Part shown: piece by piece, positions 8,050 through 16,081 of the stretch
Position numbering within the stretch: the stretch's first letter is position 1
How the letters are laid out: every line of letters begins with the position of its first letter
Assembly: GCA_964547525.1 (NCBI GenBank)
Contig: CAZJOD010000032.1
Coordinates: forward strand, 1-26,892
DNA length: 26,892 bases
Direction of reading: 5' to 3'
DNA from: CAZJOD01 sp964547525
GTDB taxonomy: Bacteria > Bacillota > Clostridia > JAAYHZ01
Notes under the pieces: model-generated
Told to the model about the DNA's origin: nothing
What the model saw: only the letters and a program-made list of their open reading frames with translations
Database searches by the model: none
Translations under genes and position numbers: made by a program

Positions 8050-8149
8050 NNNNNNNNNNNNNNNNNNNNNNNNNNNNNNNNNNNNNNNNNNNNNNNNNNN
8101 NNNNNNNNNNNNNNNNNNNNNNNNNNNNNNNNNNNNNNNNNNNNNNNNN
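8050..8149. other. Assembly gap, 100 Ns
   Basis: Exactly 100 N characters, the conventional placeholder for a scaffold join of unknown size. It separates the end of ktrA (last base of its stop codon) from the body of trkA. What is missing from trkA (about 25 codons plus a short leader) would fill close to 100 nt, so the true gap may be about this size, but that is inference. Confidence 0.98.
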
Positions 8150-8814
8150 TATAAAAAAGCTTCAAATCTTTTTATATTTTCTCTATTCCCTATAACAACC
8201 ATCTTATCGTTCACATTTAACTTAAAATTTGGTGTTATTTCGGTTGTAGTTTTACCTTGTTGCTCCATTGCAATGATATTAAGTTTATATTTTTGGCGTA
8301 GATTTGCTTCTAAAACCGTTTTTCCGGCAATTTTGGCTGTAAGGTTTAATTCTGATATGGCAATATCATCTCTTAATTCTATAGACTCCAGTATGTTCGG
8401 AGATAACAGCTTTTTTGCCAGCCGAACAGCCATATCAGTTTCAGGATAAACTACCTCCGCTCCTAGTTTTTCTAAAACAAGACCGTGTTCATAACTGAAC
8501 GCTTTAGATATGACTCTTTTTACTCCTAAACTAATGACATTTAATGTTGTCAATATACTTACATCAATACTTTCACCTATGCAAACAATAACAGTATCAC
8601 AGTTTTGCATTCCGGTGTCTTCTAAGGTTTCTTTATCAAGAGAACTGACAACATATGCGTTTTCAGTATAATCTCGTATCGCTTTTATTTTATTTTCATT
8701 ATTATCTATAACCAATATCTCTTTTCCCGATTCAGCTAAAGTTTTTGCCAAAGCAAAACCGAATCTCCCTAATCCGATCACCCCGTAATTTGCATTTTGT
8801 TTATTTCTAAACAT
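8149..8814 (-). CDS. ktrA: Ktr potassium uptake regulator KtrA
   Basis: A 221-aa cytoplasmic RCK protein: an RCK_N Rossmann fold starting YGVIGLGRFGFALAKTL (GxGxxG at residues 14-19) with the acidic end LVIDNNE near residues 34-40, then an RCK_C domain from about residue 140 (ELNLTAKIAGKTVLEANL to the end). Full-length KtrA is about 220 aa, so the protein is complete. After Leu221 the next codon reads TA followed by the first N of the gap, consistent with a TAA or TAG stop. The ATG at 8814 follows GGGGGAGGATTTAT. It is 59 nt downstream of ktrB, its membrane partner. KtrA rings bind ATP/ADP and, through RCK_C in Firmicutes, often c-di-AMP; ligand binding here is inferred from the family. Confidence 0.94.
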
Positions 8815-8873
8815 ATAAATCCTCCCCCGATAAAACGATTGTAAAATTATTACGTCATGGCTAACATTACATA

Positions 8874-10166
8874 TTAACCGGTTATTAACGTTTCTTCCGA
8901 ATAACGTGCTCCGGACATTTGTCTGAAAGTTAGTGCGGATAAAACTGTCAACAGCCCGATACGACCAATAAACATCGTTATTATTATAATGATTTTACTT
9001 ACCGGTTGCAACTGTGGTGTAATCCCTGTAGATAATCCCACAGTTCCTATAGCCGATACCACTTCAAAAAATATCTGAACGAACGATAAATCTTGTTCGA
9101 TAACAGTTAACAATAATATATCAATACATACAACAGTTAGAGCAAGAAATATAATATTTAAAGCTCTGCCGATAACTACTTTAGGTATTTCTCTTTTAAA
9201 AGCGGTACAGTGCTTATTTTTTGCGATACTTGAAATATTCTTTATTAATATAAACATTGTAGTTGTTTTTATTCCACCACCGGTAGAGCCCGGAGACGCT
9301 CCTATAAACATTAATAATGTCAGTATAAACAAGCCGGAATCGGAAAATCGGTCAATGGAATAAGTTGAAAATCCTGCCGTTCTGGACGAGGTGCTTGTAA
9401 ATAAAGCTCCGAGCCATGTGATATCCTCGGTTAATTTAAAAATTAATGTTCCTACAAACAAAAGTATTATTGACATTGTTATTACAACCTTGGTATGGAG
9501 AGTAAATTTTTTAAAACATCGTTTTTTAAGGATTTCTTTAATAGTAAAAAAACCTAACCCTCCGAAAACTATTAACCATATGGTATTTAAATTAAGCAAA
9601 ATATTATCTTGATATGACGATAAACTTTGAAAACCACCCAGTATATCTATACCTGCATTATTAAATGATGAAATTGCATGAAATATACTAACACCCATCG
9701 CTTTACCCGGCGGATATACTTTTGAAAAAACAATATAATTAATAATTGTTCCAATACTTTCAAAAATCAATGTCATCAGTAGTATTACCCGAACGAGCTT
9801 TACCACTCCCTTTGCAGTATTTAAATTTAACGATTCCTTTACTAAAACACGTTCTGTAAAACTTATTTTACTTCTTGTCAATAATATGAATCCAACCCCT
9901 ATAGATGCAAAACCCAATCCCCCGGTCTGTATTAGCAAAGCGACAACAATCTGTCCGAACACACTGTAATTATCAGCGATATCCACTGTCAACAGTCCGG
10001 TTACACATACGGCACTGACAGATGTGAAAAGGGTGTCTAAAAAAGGCACCCTAACATCATTCTTCCAAGCTATTGGAAGAGATAATAATAACACCCCTAA
10101 TAAAATTACCGAGGCAAACCCTAAAACAATATACTTTCCGGGACTAATTTTTATAAATCTACTCAA
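8874..10166 (-). CDS. ktrB: Ktr-type potassium channel subunit KtrB
   Basis: A 430-aa membrane protein of the KtrB/NtpJ branch. Four pore loops are visible: AVCVTGLLT (~52-60), SFNNAGIDI (~167-175), SRTAGFSTY (~261-269) and GTVGLSTGI (~374-382), plus the intramembrane gating loop SPGSTGGGIKTTT after the third repeat. Single glycine filters and the shorter length separate it from TrkH in the same run. The best start is TTG at 10166; no ATG or GTG fits nearby, and the AAGGA upstream is rather far (about 14 nt), so translation may be modest. It lies 40 nt after the amidohydrolase gene with no terminator between, so read-through is possible. Function: Na+-dependent or simple K+ uptake with KtrA. 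Confidence 0.94.
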   Translation of the reverse strand: MSRFIKISPGKYIVLGFASVILLGVLLLSLPIAWKNDVRVPFLDTLFTSVSAVCVTGLLTVDIADNYSVFGQIVVALLIQTGGLGFASIGVGFILLTRSKISFTERVLVKESLNLNTAKGVVKLVRVILLMTLIFESIGTIINYIVFSKVYPPGKAMGVSIFHAISSFNNAGIDILGGFQSLSSYQDNILLNLNTIWLIVFGGLGFFTIKEILKKRCFKKFTLHTKVVITMSIILLFVGTLIFKLTEDITWLGALFTSTSSRTAGFSTYSIDRFSDSGLFILTLLMFIGASPGSTGGGIKTTTMFILIKNISSIAKNKHCTAFKREIPKVVIGRALNIIFLALTVVCIDILLLTVIEQDLSFVQIFFEVVSAIGTVGLSTGITPQLQPVSKIIIIITMFIGRIGLLTVLSALTFRQMSGARYSEETLITG

Positions 10167-10206
10167 CTTTATATAACCATTCCTTAATCATTTGTGTTAA
10201 TACATG

Positions 10207-11016
10207 CTAAACAACCAAATTTATATCATATCTTTTTAACAAATTTACTCCGTTATTCCAAAGAATATTTTTCCTCATTTCATCGGTAATGTCTGCGGCC
10301 AGTATTGCACCGATGTAATAAGTATAAGCAAACCATGGCATATCTGTACCAAATAATATTTTTTCCGATCCGCAACCCTCAATAATTTCTTCTAAAGCCC
10401 CTCTTTTAGCTAAGACGGCTGTTAATTCCGGATAAAAGTTTTCATATGTATTTGCCATATCAGCGGCAAATTGCCAATTATTAAAAAAACAGTGACCACC
10501 TACCATTTTAACGTTTTTATACTTTTTCAGTACGTTTTCAGTCTGAGTTTCCAGTCCATGCCATGTATGAACTAAAACTAACAAACCGTTTGCATCGGCA
10601 TATTCCCAATAAGGAGTGTTTCTTGGATCGTCTAAACTTACACCCGTGAAACTCGGATGTATCTTGAAACCGACAAATTGCTCCCTTTCAGATTCAAAAT
10701 ATTTTATATCTTCTTTCGCATCGGAATACCGGGAGAAAACAGGCATATATATTTTAAACCTTCCGGGATATTTTTTGCATACATCAACTTCTTCGGTAAT
10801 ATATTTGTTACCGATTTGTAAGCCGCTGTGACTTGCAAAAAACGCACATCTGACATTCGCTTGGTCCATAAGCTGCAACATTTTTTCAGCACTACCGTAA
10901 GGCATGTAGCCTCCGTTAAAATTACCCATATGTGCATGAAAATCCAAAACCTTGTATGGAAATTGTCCATTGCAGTTTATATAATCCTGTGTCATTATGG
11001 AGTTTTTATTTATCAT
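10207..11016 (-). CDS. Amidohydrolase_2-family metal-dependent hydrolase/decarboxylase
   Basis: A 269-aa TIM-barrel protein of the amidohydrolase superfamily (Amidohydro_2/ACMSD-like). The metal and catalytic positions are all present: DFHAH (His27, His29), GFKIHPS (His120), LVHTWHG (His150, His153), GGHC (His175) and FGTDMPW (Asp225). The family includes C-N and C-C hydrolases and non-oxidative decarboxylases; nothing here fixes the substrate. An ATG at 11052 is in frame, but GGAGGG 8 nt before the ATG at 11016 marks the better start and still overlaps the upstream gene by 11 nt, implying coupling. It is the last gene of a run of DegT-type aminotransferase, degenerate paralogue, then this enzyme. 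Because its partner has lost the metal site, this is the likely catalytic member. Confidence 0.85.
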   Translation of the reverse strand: MINKNSIMTQDYINCNGQFPYKVLDFHAHMGNFNGGYMPYGSAEKMLQLMDQANVRCAFFASHSGLQIGNKYITEEVDVCKKYPGRFKIYMPVFSRYSDAKEDIKYFESEREQFVGFKIHPSFTGVSLDDPRNTPYWEYADANGLLVLVHTWHGLETQTENVLKKYKNVKMVGGHCFFNNWQFAADMANTYENFYPELTAVLAKRGALEEIIEGCGSEKILFGTDMPWFAYTYYIGAILAADITDEMRKNILWNNGVNLLKRYDINLVV

Positions 11017-11767
11017 ATATAATGCCCTCCAGAATTCTTTCCATATTCCCAAATGCTATATTTTCTATGTCACTTTGCTTGATTTTCGCTTTTAAAACCA
11101 TTAACATACCCGCTCCTTGATAAGCTTCGGCATAACCGCTGCCATAAAGTAAACGAGCCGAACCTAACCTATCAACAAAGTCTTCCAGACCTCCTGCGGT
11201 TATAAACTGTGACAGGTCCAAATAAACATTAGAATATTTTCTTACAAAAGGTCTTAAATTTCTATCGTTTGGCCATATGTTATCATATGTCAGAACTATT
11301 GTTAATGTAGGGAATTTTTCCAGGATATCGGCTGTCTCATCTAATGTATATCCGTGTGCGGTATTTATAAAAACAGGTATTTTATTTTTACAAGCAAGTT
11401 CAAAGTAATCTTCCAAAATATAAGGCCTTTTAGAGAAACGATGACATGAAGGTGATATTTTCCAACCTATAATTCTATTGTTTTTCATTTCTGCCGGTAT
11501 TTTATCGGGACTTGCAATCTCGCATGTATCACTCGGTACTATAGACCACAATCCGAAAAGTCTGTCGCTTTTTATTACATCCTCCGAAATCATTTTGTTT
11601 CCTAAAGCGGGCTCAACACCAAACAACTGTTCATTTCTGTATAGTATCGCCTTTTTTATTCCTGCTGCATCCATATCTTCCAGAACTTTTTCAACATTGG
11701 TAACAGGCATGTATTGAGTTCTATTACCAACAATGCCATAACAAACATGGCAATCGAAAAAATACAT
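11006..11767 (-). CDS. Degenerate amidohydrolase paralogue (probable pseudoenzyme)
   Basis: A 253-aa protein that aligns by eye with the amidohydrolase encoded just downstream but lacks most metal ligands. DFHAH becomes DCHVC (Cys9 in place of the second His); GFKIHPS becomes GWKISPS; LVHTWHG becomes FINTAHG (Asn135 replaces the metal His); GGHC becomes LTYDN; and FGTDMPW becomes YGSGYAE (Gly replaces the essential Asp). The fold-level motifs and length are kept and the frame is open, so this is not an ordinary pseudogene. A GTG at 11776 is in frame, but AAGGGGGTG sits to serve the ATG at 11767. It follows the aminotransferase by 17 nt and overlaps the intact amidohydrolase. Likely roles are a structural or regulatory partner or a metal-free activity; both are inferences. 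Confidence 0.75.
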   Translation of the reverse strand: MYFFDCHVCYGIVGNRTQYMPVTNVEKVLEDMDAAGIKKAILYRNEQLFGVEPALGNKMISEDVIKSDRLFGLWSIVPSDTCEIASPDKIPAEMKNNRIIGWKISPSCHRFSKRPYILEDYFELACKNKIPVFINTAHGYTLDETADILEKFPTLTIVLTYDNIWPNDRNLRPFVRKYSNVYLDLSQFITAGGLEDFVDRLGSARLLYGSGYAEAYQGAGMLMVLKAKIKQSDIENIAFGNMERILEGIIYDK

Positions 11768-11784
11768 TAAAAACACCCCCTTGT

Positions 11785-12954
11785 CTATCCAAGCCGGTCC
11801 ACAGATTCGAGGATTTGTGTTATTTTGTTTTCTATATCCGCTTCAGACCAATTGATGTTAATACTGATAAATACATTCTTTTTCAATAAGTCCAATGTCT
11901 TAGGGCACATATTTTTATTATAATCAGTTCTCAGATTCTTATTTTCATTAAGATTGTACGGATTTAATGCCGGATGATGTGCTCCCATTTTATTTAAAAT
12001 AGGATCCCAGTTCGAATATACATGTTTCCCACTGTCTATAGGCAATGTCCCTCCAACACCTTTGGCAAATATTCTTGCTTTTTCTTCCGAATCAAAAGTT
12101 AACGCCAGCATTGTTCCACAGTCTCCAACAGGATCGTTAGACGGAGTGAAAACTATGTTTTTGTATTCTGATATTTGTTTTATTATGTAACTTTTTATTG
12201 TCCTTAATTCATTAAGTATGTCATCCAACCTTAATAATTGAACCCGTAGAATAGCACCTGTGATTTCACTAACCCTGAATTGACTTCCTATAAAAGGGGT
12301 TTCGTTAATTTCCGAGATAAAGGGTCTGAATGTTGCACCCGCATCATGGTATAGTAAAGCTCTCTCATAAACTTTTCTGTCGTTGGTCACTATTCCACCG
12401 CCTTCTCCGGCGCTTATATTCTTATAAAAGTTAAAGCTATATGCCCCGGCATGACCTATAGAACCCAATCTTGCTCCGTTATATGAACCACCTACCGCTT
12501 GACATGCGTCTTCCAACACTTTTACATTGTACTTATCCGCTATTTTGCATATTTTATTCATGTCACATGGAAATCCGACCATGTGAACAGGTATGACCGC
12601 CTTTACATTTTGAGTGATTTTATTTTCAAAATCATCGGGGTCCAAAGTTAAAGTTTCATTGATTTCAGCGACGACCGGTATGGCACCTACCATCAAAACA
12701 GCTGTTGCCGTAGCCATAAACGTATACCCCGGAACAATAACTTCATCGCCCGGTCCTATACCCAAACCCGCTAAAGCGGCGGCTAGAGCTCCTGTACCAC
12801 CTGATACGCACAAGCTGTATTTCGTATTACATTTTGCCGCCCATTCCTTTTCGAAATTTTCCACTTCCTTGCCACCGGCATTGACCCTGAACAGATTCTT
12901 AGAATTTATGACACGTTCCACCGCTTGGATCTCTTCTTGACCTATTCTGTGCAT
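11785..12954 (-). CDS. DegT/DnrJ/EryC1/StrS-family PLP aminotransferase
   Basis: A 389-aa fold-type I aminotransferase. Visible are SGGTGAL (residues 51-57, phosphate-binding turn), GDEVIVPGYTFMATATAV (69-86), EDACQA with Asp149 that contacts the PLP pyridine N, and YSFNFYKNISAGEGGGIVT with Lys178 as the internal aldimine. The family (SMAT group) mostly transaminates keto-sugars or inososes using Glu or Gln as amino donor. No nucleotide-sugar genes lie nearby; instead two amidohydrolase genes follow at once (17-nt gap), so a sugar-nucleotide role is not indicated. The ATG at 12954 is preceded by GGGGGTG. An extended -10 promoter lies about 75 nt upstream. Family assignment is secure; the substrate is unknown. 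Confidence 0.9.
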   Translation of the reverse strand: MHRIGQEEIQAVERVINSKNLFRVNAGGKEVENFEKEWAAKCNTKYSLCVSGGTGALAAALAGLGIGPGDEVIVPGYTFMATATAVLMVGAIPVVAEINETLTLDPDDFENKITQNVKAVIPVHMVGFPCDMNKICKIADKYNVKVLEDACQAVGGSYNGARLGSIGHAGAYSFNFYKNISAGEGGGIVTNDRKVYERALLYHDAGATFRPFISEINETPFIGSQFRVSEITGAILRVQLLRLDDILNELRTIKSYIIKQISEYKNIVFTPSNDPVGDCGTMLALTFDSEEKARIFAKGVGGTLPIDSGKHVYSNWDPILNKMGAHHPALNPYNLNENKNLRTDYNKNMCPKTLDLLKKNVFISININWSEADIENKITQILESVDRLG

Positions 12955-13026
12955 TATAACACCCCCGTAATATTTTTAGTGATAAAAAAATCAAACTTGT
13001 TAAAGACTATTGCTGCATTTATGCTG

Positions 13027-13035
13027 ATTATACCA
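13027..13035 (-). promoter_or_regulatory. Extended -10 promoter of the aminotransferase-amidohydrolase operon
   Basis: The minus strand reads TGGTATAAT, an exact -10 hexamer with the TGn extension, which often compensates for a poor -35. No good -35 lies 17 nt upstream (TATAAA-like). A start near 13020 gives a leader of about 66 nt with no evident riboswitch fold. Confidence 0.55.
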
Positions 13036-13146
13036 TATATAAATTTATTTTTATATGTAGTGCCTAAAAAAGGAACTGAAAATCTTGTTTAAAAATAAAA
13101 GCATATAGACAGAACTGTTATTGAAGCGGAATCAATATTAGATTTC

Positions 13147-13176
13147 AGAATAAATAAAACTTGGCAGGTAATAATA
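13147..13176 (+). promoter_or_regulatory. Possible forespore sigma-G promoter of the ger operon
   Basis: AGAATA (13147-13152), a 17-nt spacer and AATAATA (13170-13176) resemble the sigma-G pattern TGAATA-N17/18-CATACTA (5 of 6 and 5 of 7 positions). It ends about 37 nt before the gerAA start, and gerA-type operons are known sigma-G targets. The DNA is AT-rich, so chance matches are likely. A short repeat AGGTA/TACCT (13166-13183) overlaps it. Nothing else notable is seen in 13036-13146. Confidence 0.35.
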
Positions 13177-13212
13177 TGTACCTAATAACATGTTTTGAAA
13201 GGATGTGATTTG

Positions 13213-14982
13213 ATGGATTTAATCTCAACTCTAAAAGATGTCTTAACATATAAAGAACCAAAAAATAAATATAGATTTGAACTCCTTGAAGATGAACAAG
13301 AAGATGCCGGGAGAGTTAATAGTTCGGATTCATCAATGAAAAATCAAAAAAGCAGGGAAGGTAATAGAAATGATTCCTTTCAATCCCATATTGAAAGTAA
13401 TACAAAGCAAGACAACGATTCTAAACGCAAAGATAAATCTAAAAATAATAACAAGAGTGAAGTACAAGTTTCAAATAAACTTGCAGATAATTTGGAGTAT
13501 ATAAAACGTGAATTTAATTTCCCTTTAAATCAGGATTTAGTTATTAGAGAATTTCAAGTTTTGCAGCAAAACGATGCATTTATTGTTTATATCGACGGTA
13601 TGGCGGATAAAACCATTATTAACGATTTTATATTAAGACAATTAATGGTAAAACCACAAAATAAATTAAACCGACCGGTGATTAACTCCGATTACATTTT
13701 AAATAATCTGTTAACTGTAAATCAAGTAGTAAAAGGTGCCGATTTTAACCTTATTCATAAACAGATCTTAAACGGACTAACCGCACTTTTCGTGGATGGA
13801 ATGAATGAATGCTTTCTTATTGAAAGCAGAGGATTTGATAAAAGAAGTGTCACTACACCCTCGACAGAGCAAGTTATAAAGGGATCTCAAGAAGGATTTG
13901 TTGAAAATTTACGTACAAACATTACATTGGTTCGAAAAATGATAAAAAATAAAGATCTTATTACGGAAATGATTCCTACAGGTAAAGTTGATAACTCAAT
14001 GTGTGCGATAGTTTATATCAAAAACATAACTAATGAAAAAATTGTTCAGGAGTTAAAAAGAAGGATACGAAGTATAGATGTGGATTTTGTTCCGGGGGAA
14101 GGTGTTTTAGATCAATTAGTTGAAGATCATCCGTATTCTATTTTCCCACAAATTTTAAGTACAGAAAGACCGGATAGAACAGCTTCATTAATAATGGAAG
14201 GCAAAGTGGCCTATTTTTGTGAAGGTACTCCATATTCCAGCGTTATTCCCATTACTCTTTTTCATATGCTTCATACTTCAGAAGATATGATTTTAAAATG
14301 GCAGTACGGCACTTTTCTTAGACTGGTTAGAGTTATTTCGGCATTTTTGGCAATTTTTCTTCCGGGGCTATATATAGCTTTAACTTTATATCATCAGGAA
14401 ATGATACCTACAGAATTATTAATGTCCTTGCATAAAGCCAGGGAAAACATACCTTTCCCCGCTATTGTAGAGATACTCCTTATGGAGTTATCATTTGAAA
14501 TAATACGAGAAGCCGGAATTCGTGTCCCGGGTGTAGTCGGGCAGACACTAGGCATTATAGGTGCCATTGTGTTAGGTGAAGCAGCCGTTTCAGCAGGACT
14601 TGTAAGTCCTGTTCTCATTATAATCGTGGCTATAACGGGATTGGGAGGGTTTACAATTGCCAACTTCGAGTTGGCATTCGGAGTGCGTATTGCACGTTTT
14701 ATTTTTATTTTCCTAGGTGGTATTGCCGGTTTTTATGGTATTGCAGCCGGAGTAGTGATCTTAGGCTGTTATTTGTGCCATATGAAATCGTTCGGAGTTC
14801 CGTACATGAGTCCTATAGCTCCTAAAACAAATACTTCTCCGGATTTAATAATAAGAGGTCCCGTTTGGGCGATAAAAGACAGACCGGACTTTCTAAATAC
14901 TAAAAAGAGAAGGCGTGTAGGGAAAGTTACTAGGGGTTGGGAAAGAGAAAACAAAACAAATAAAGGATCTGAAAATGATTAA
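13213..14982 (+). CDS. gerAA: Spore germination receptor A subunit
   Basis: A 589-aa GerA-family protein. A hydrophilic, charged N-terminal part (about 360 residues, beginning with a low-complexity Lys/Ser/Asn stretch at ~25-95) is followed by a membrane domain from about residue 366 with about five hydrophobic segments and a basic tail. Family-type stretches include FNLIHKQILNGLTALFVDG, QEGFVENLRTNITLVRK, PTELLMSLHKARENIPFP, and MELSFEIIREAGIRVPGVVG. With GerAB and GerAC it forms a germinant receptor in the spore inner membrane; recent work treats GerA proteins as nutrient-gated channels. An in-frame TTG at 13195 exists, but AAAGGA lies correctly for the ATG at 13213. It overlaps gerAB by 8 nt. 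The gene shows that the organism makes spores. Confidence 0.93.
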   Translation: MDLISTLKDVLTYKEPKNKYRFELLEDEQEDAGRVNSSDSSMKNQKSREGNRNDSFQSHIESNTKQDNDSKRKDKSKNNNKSEVQVSNKLADNLEYIKREFNFPLNQDLVIREFQVLQQNDAFIVYIDGMADKTIINDFILRQLMVKPQNKLNRPVINSDYILNNLLTVNQVVKGADFNLIHKQILNGLTALFVDGMNECFLIESRGFDKRSVTTPSTEQVIKGSQEGFVENLRTNITLVRKMIKNKDLITEMIPTGKVDNSMCAIVYIKNITNEKIVQELKRRIRSIDVDFVPGEGVLDQLVEDHPYSIFPQILSTERPDRTASLIMEGKVAYFCEGTPYSSVIPITLFHMLHTSEDMILKWQYGTFLRLVRVISAFLAIFLPGLYIALTLYHQEMIPTELLMSLHKARENIPFPAIVEILLMELSFEIIREAGIRVPGVVGQTLGIIGAIVLGEAAVSAGLVSPVLIIIVAITGLGGFTIANFELAFGVRIARFIFIFLGGIAGFYGIAAGVVILGCYLCHMKSFGVPYMSPIAPKTNTSPDLIIRGPVWAIKDRPDFLNTKKRRRVGKVTRGWERENKTNKGSEND

Positions 14983-16081
14983 AGAAGGAAAAATAGGAGT
15001 AAAAGAAGCCACATGGTTAATAGTAATAACAAGTACCAGCAAGGTGTTTTATACCAGTCCTTCTATGCTTGCAAACATTGTAGGTAATACCGGTTGGTAT
15101 TTAACAATTATATCTTGTGCAGTTGCAATATTTCTATTTGTATTTGTTATAAAACTTCTGAAAATGTTTGAAGGCAAAGATTTAGTCGAGGTTTATAATG
15201 TTTCCCTCGGGCATTTTACAGGATTTATTTTTTCATTAATAACAGGTCTTTTTTTATTATTTTTATCTGTTGTTTATATAACCGAATTTCATGAGGTTAT
15301 CAGAGTTTATGTTTTCCCCTTAAGCCCGGATTGGTATGTTATCGGGATATTTGTTATTTGCGTTTTTATACTTTCTTTAAAGGGTTTGGAAGCAATAGCG
15401 CGTTTATCAAAGCTTATTATTTATGTCCTATTGGCAGGTTTTGTAGTTATATTATTAATGGGTACTCAAAATTATAATATAAACAATCTGTTTCCAATAC
15501 TAGGCCATGGTTTCGATAAGACTTTATTACATGGAATCATAAGAAGCTCGGCATACGGAGAAGTCATAGTGTTGGCTGTATTCGCAAAATCAATGCATAA
15601 CACCGCAAATATAAAAAAAGTGGGTATTAACAGTTTACTTATCTCCGGTTTAATAGTTGCCATATCAATTTTCGCATTTACATTAACATTTCCGTATCAT
15701 ACGGCTAAAAACATAACATCACCCATGTATGAAATGTCTACTCTTATCGATTACGGAAGGTTTATTCAGAGAGTTGAACCGGTTTTTCTCTTCATCTGGG
15801 TCATCAGTTCATTGATATCCGGATCGGTTTTGTTTTATTCTTTTGTGAGGATATACTGTACTGTTTTTAAGATAATGGATAAAAGACCTATAATAATAAC
15901 TGGATCGATTATACTGTTTTCTTCTTCATTTCTTCATAAAGATATAACCACGGTAATTTTCGGATCGGTTCAGATAACTCGTAAATACGGATCAATACCT
16001 GTTTTTATATTCCCTTTGATTGCACTTATAATAGCTTCTATCAGGGAGAAAGGAAAGAGAGCCAATGCTAAGATTGAGTAA
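14975..16081 (+). CDS. gerAB: Spore germination receptor B subunit (permease-like)
   Basis: A 368-aa protein with about ten hydrophobic helices spread over the whole length, matching the APC-type fold of GerAB (Spore_permease family). Characteristic are IGVKEATWLIVITSTSK at the N-terminus, helix 1 unwound region, and LTFPYHTAKNITSPMYEMS in the middle. This subunit is known to bind the germinant in characterised receptors. The ATG at 14975 is preceded by AAAGGA and overlaps the gerAA stop; its own 3' end overlaps the gerAC start by 17 nt, so the three subunits are translationally coupled. The germinant cannot be read from the sequence. Confidence 0.92.
   Translation: MIKEGKIGVKEATWLIVITSTSKVFYTSPSMLANIVGNTGWYLTIISCAVAIFLFVFVIKLLKMFEGKDLVEVYNVSLGHFTGFIFSLITGLFLLFLSVVYITEFHEVIRVYVFPLSPDWYVIGIFVICVFILSLKGLEAIARLSKLIIYVLLAGFVVILLMGTQNYNINNLFPILGHGFDKTLLHGIIRSSAYGEVIVLAVFAKSMHNTANIKKVGINSLLISGLIVAISIFAFTLTFPYHTAKNITSPMYEMSTLIDYGRFIQRVEPVFLFIWVISSLISGSVLFYSFVRIYCTVFKIMDKRPIIITGSIILFSSSFLHKDITTVIFGSVQITRKYGSIPVFIFPLIALIIASIREKGKRANAKIE

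Noticed and set aside
6715..8814. Single 699-residue protein with three RCK units
   Set aside because: It exists only by reading through 100 Ns; both halves match complete family members ending or starting at the gap.
8815..8873. Possible c-di-AMP or other riboswitch before the Ktr genes
   Set aside because: The gap is only 59 nt, and neither it nor the ktrB upstream region has recognisable riboswitch elements.
10167..10206. Possible terminator or promoter between the amidohydrolase and ktrB
   Set aside because: No hairpin and no -35/-10 pair could be seen in the 40 nt, so nothing is called.
12614..12940. 108-residue Ala/Pro-rich plus-strand frame
   Set aside because: It is the reverse complement of the PLP-binding part of the aminotransferase; its composition follows from that.
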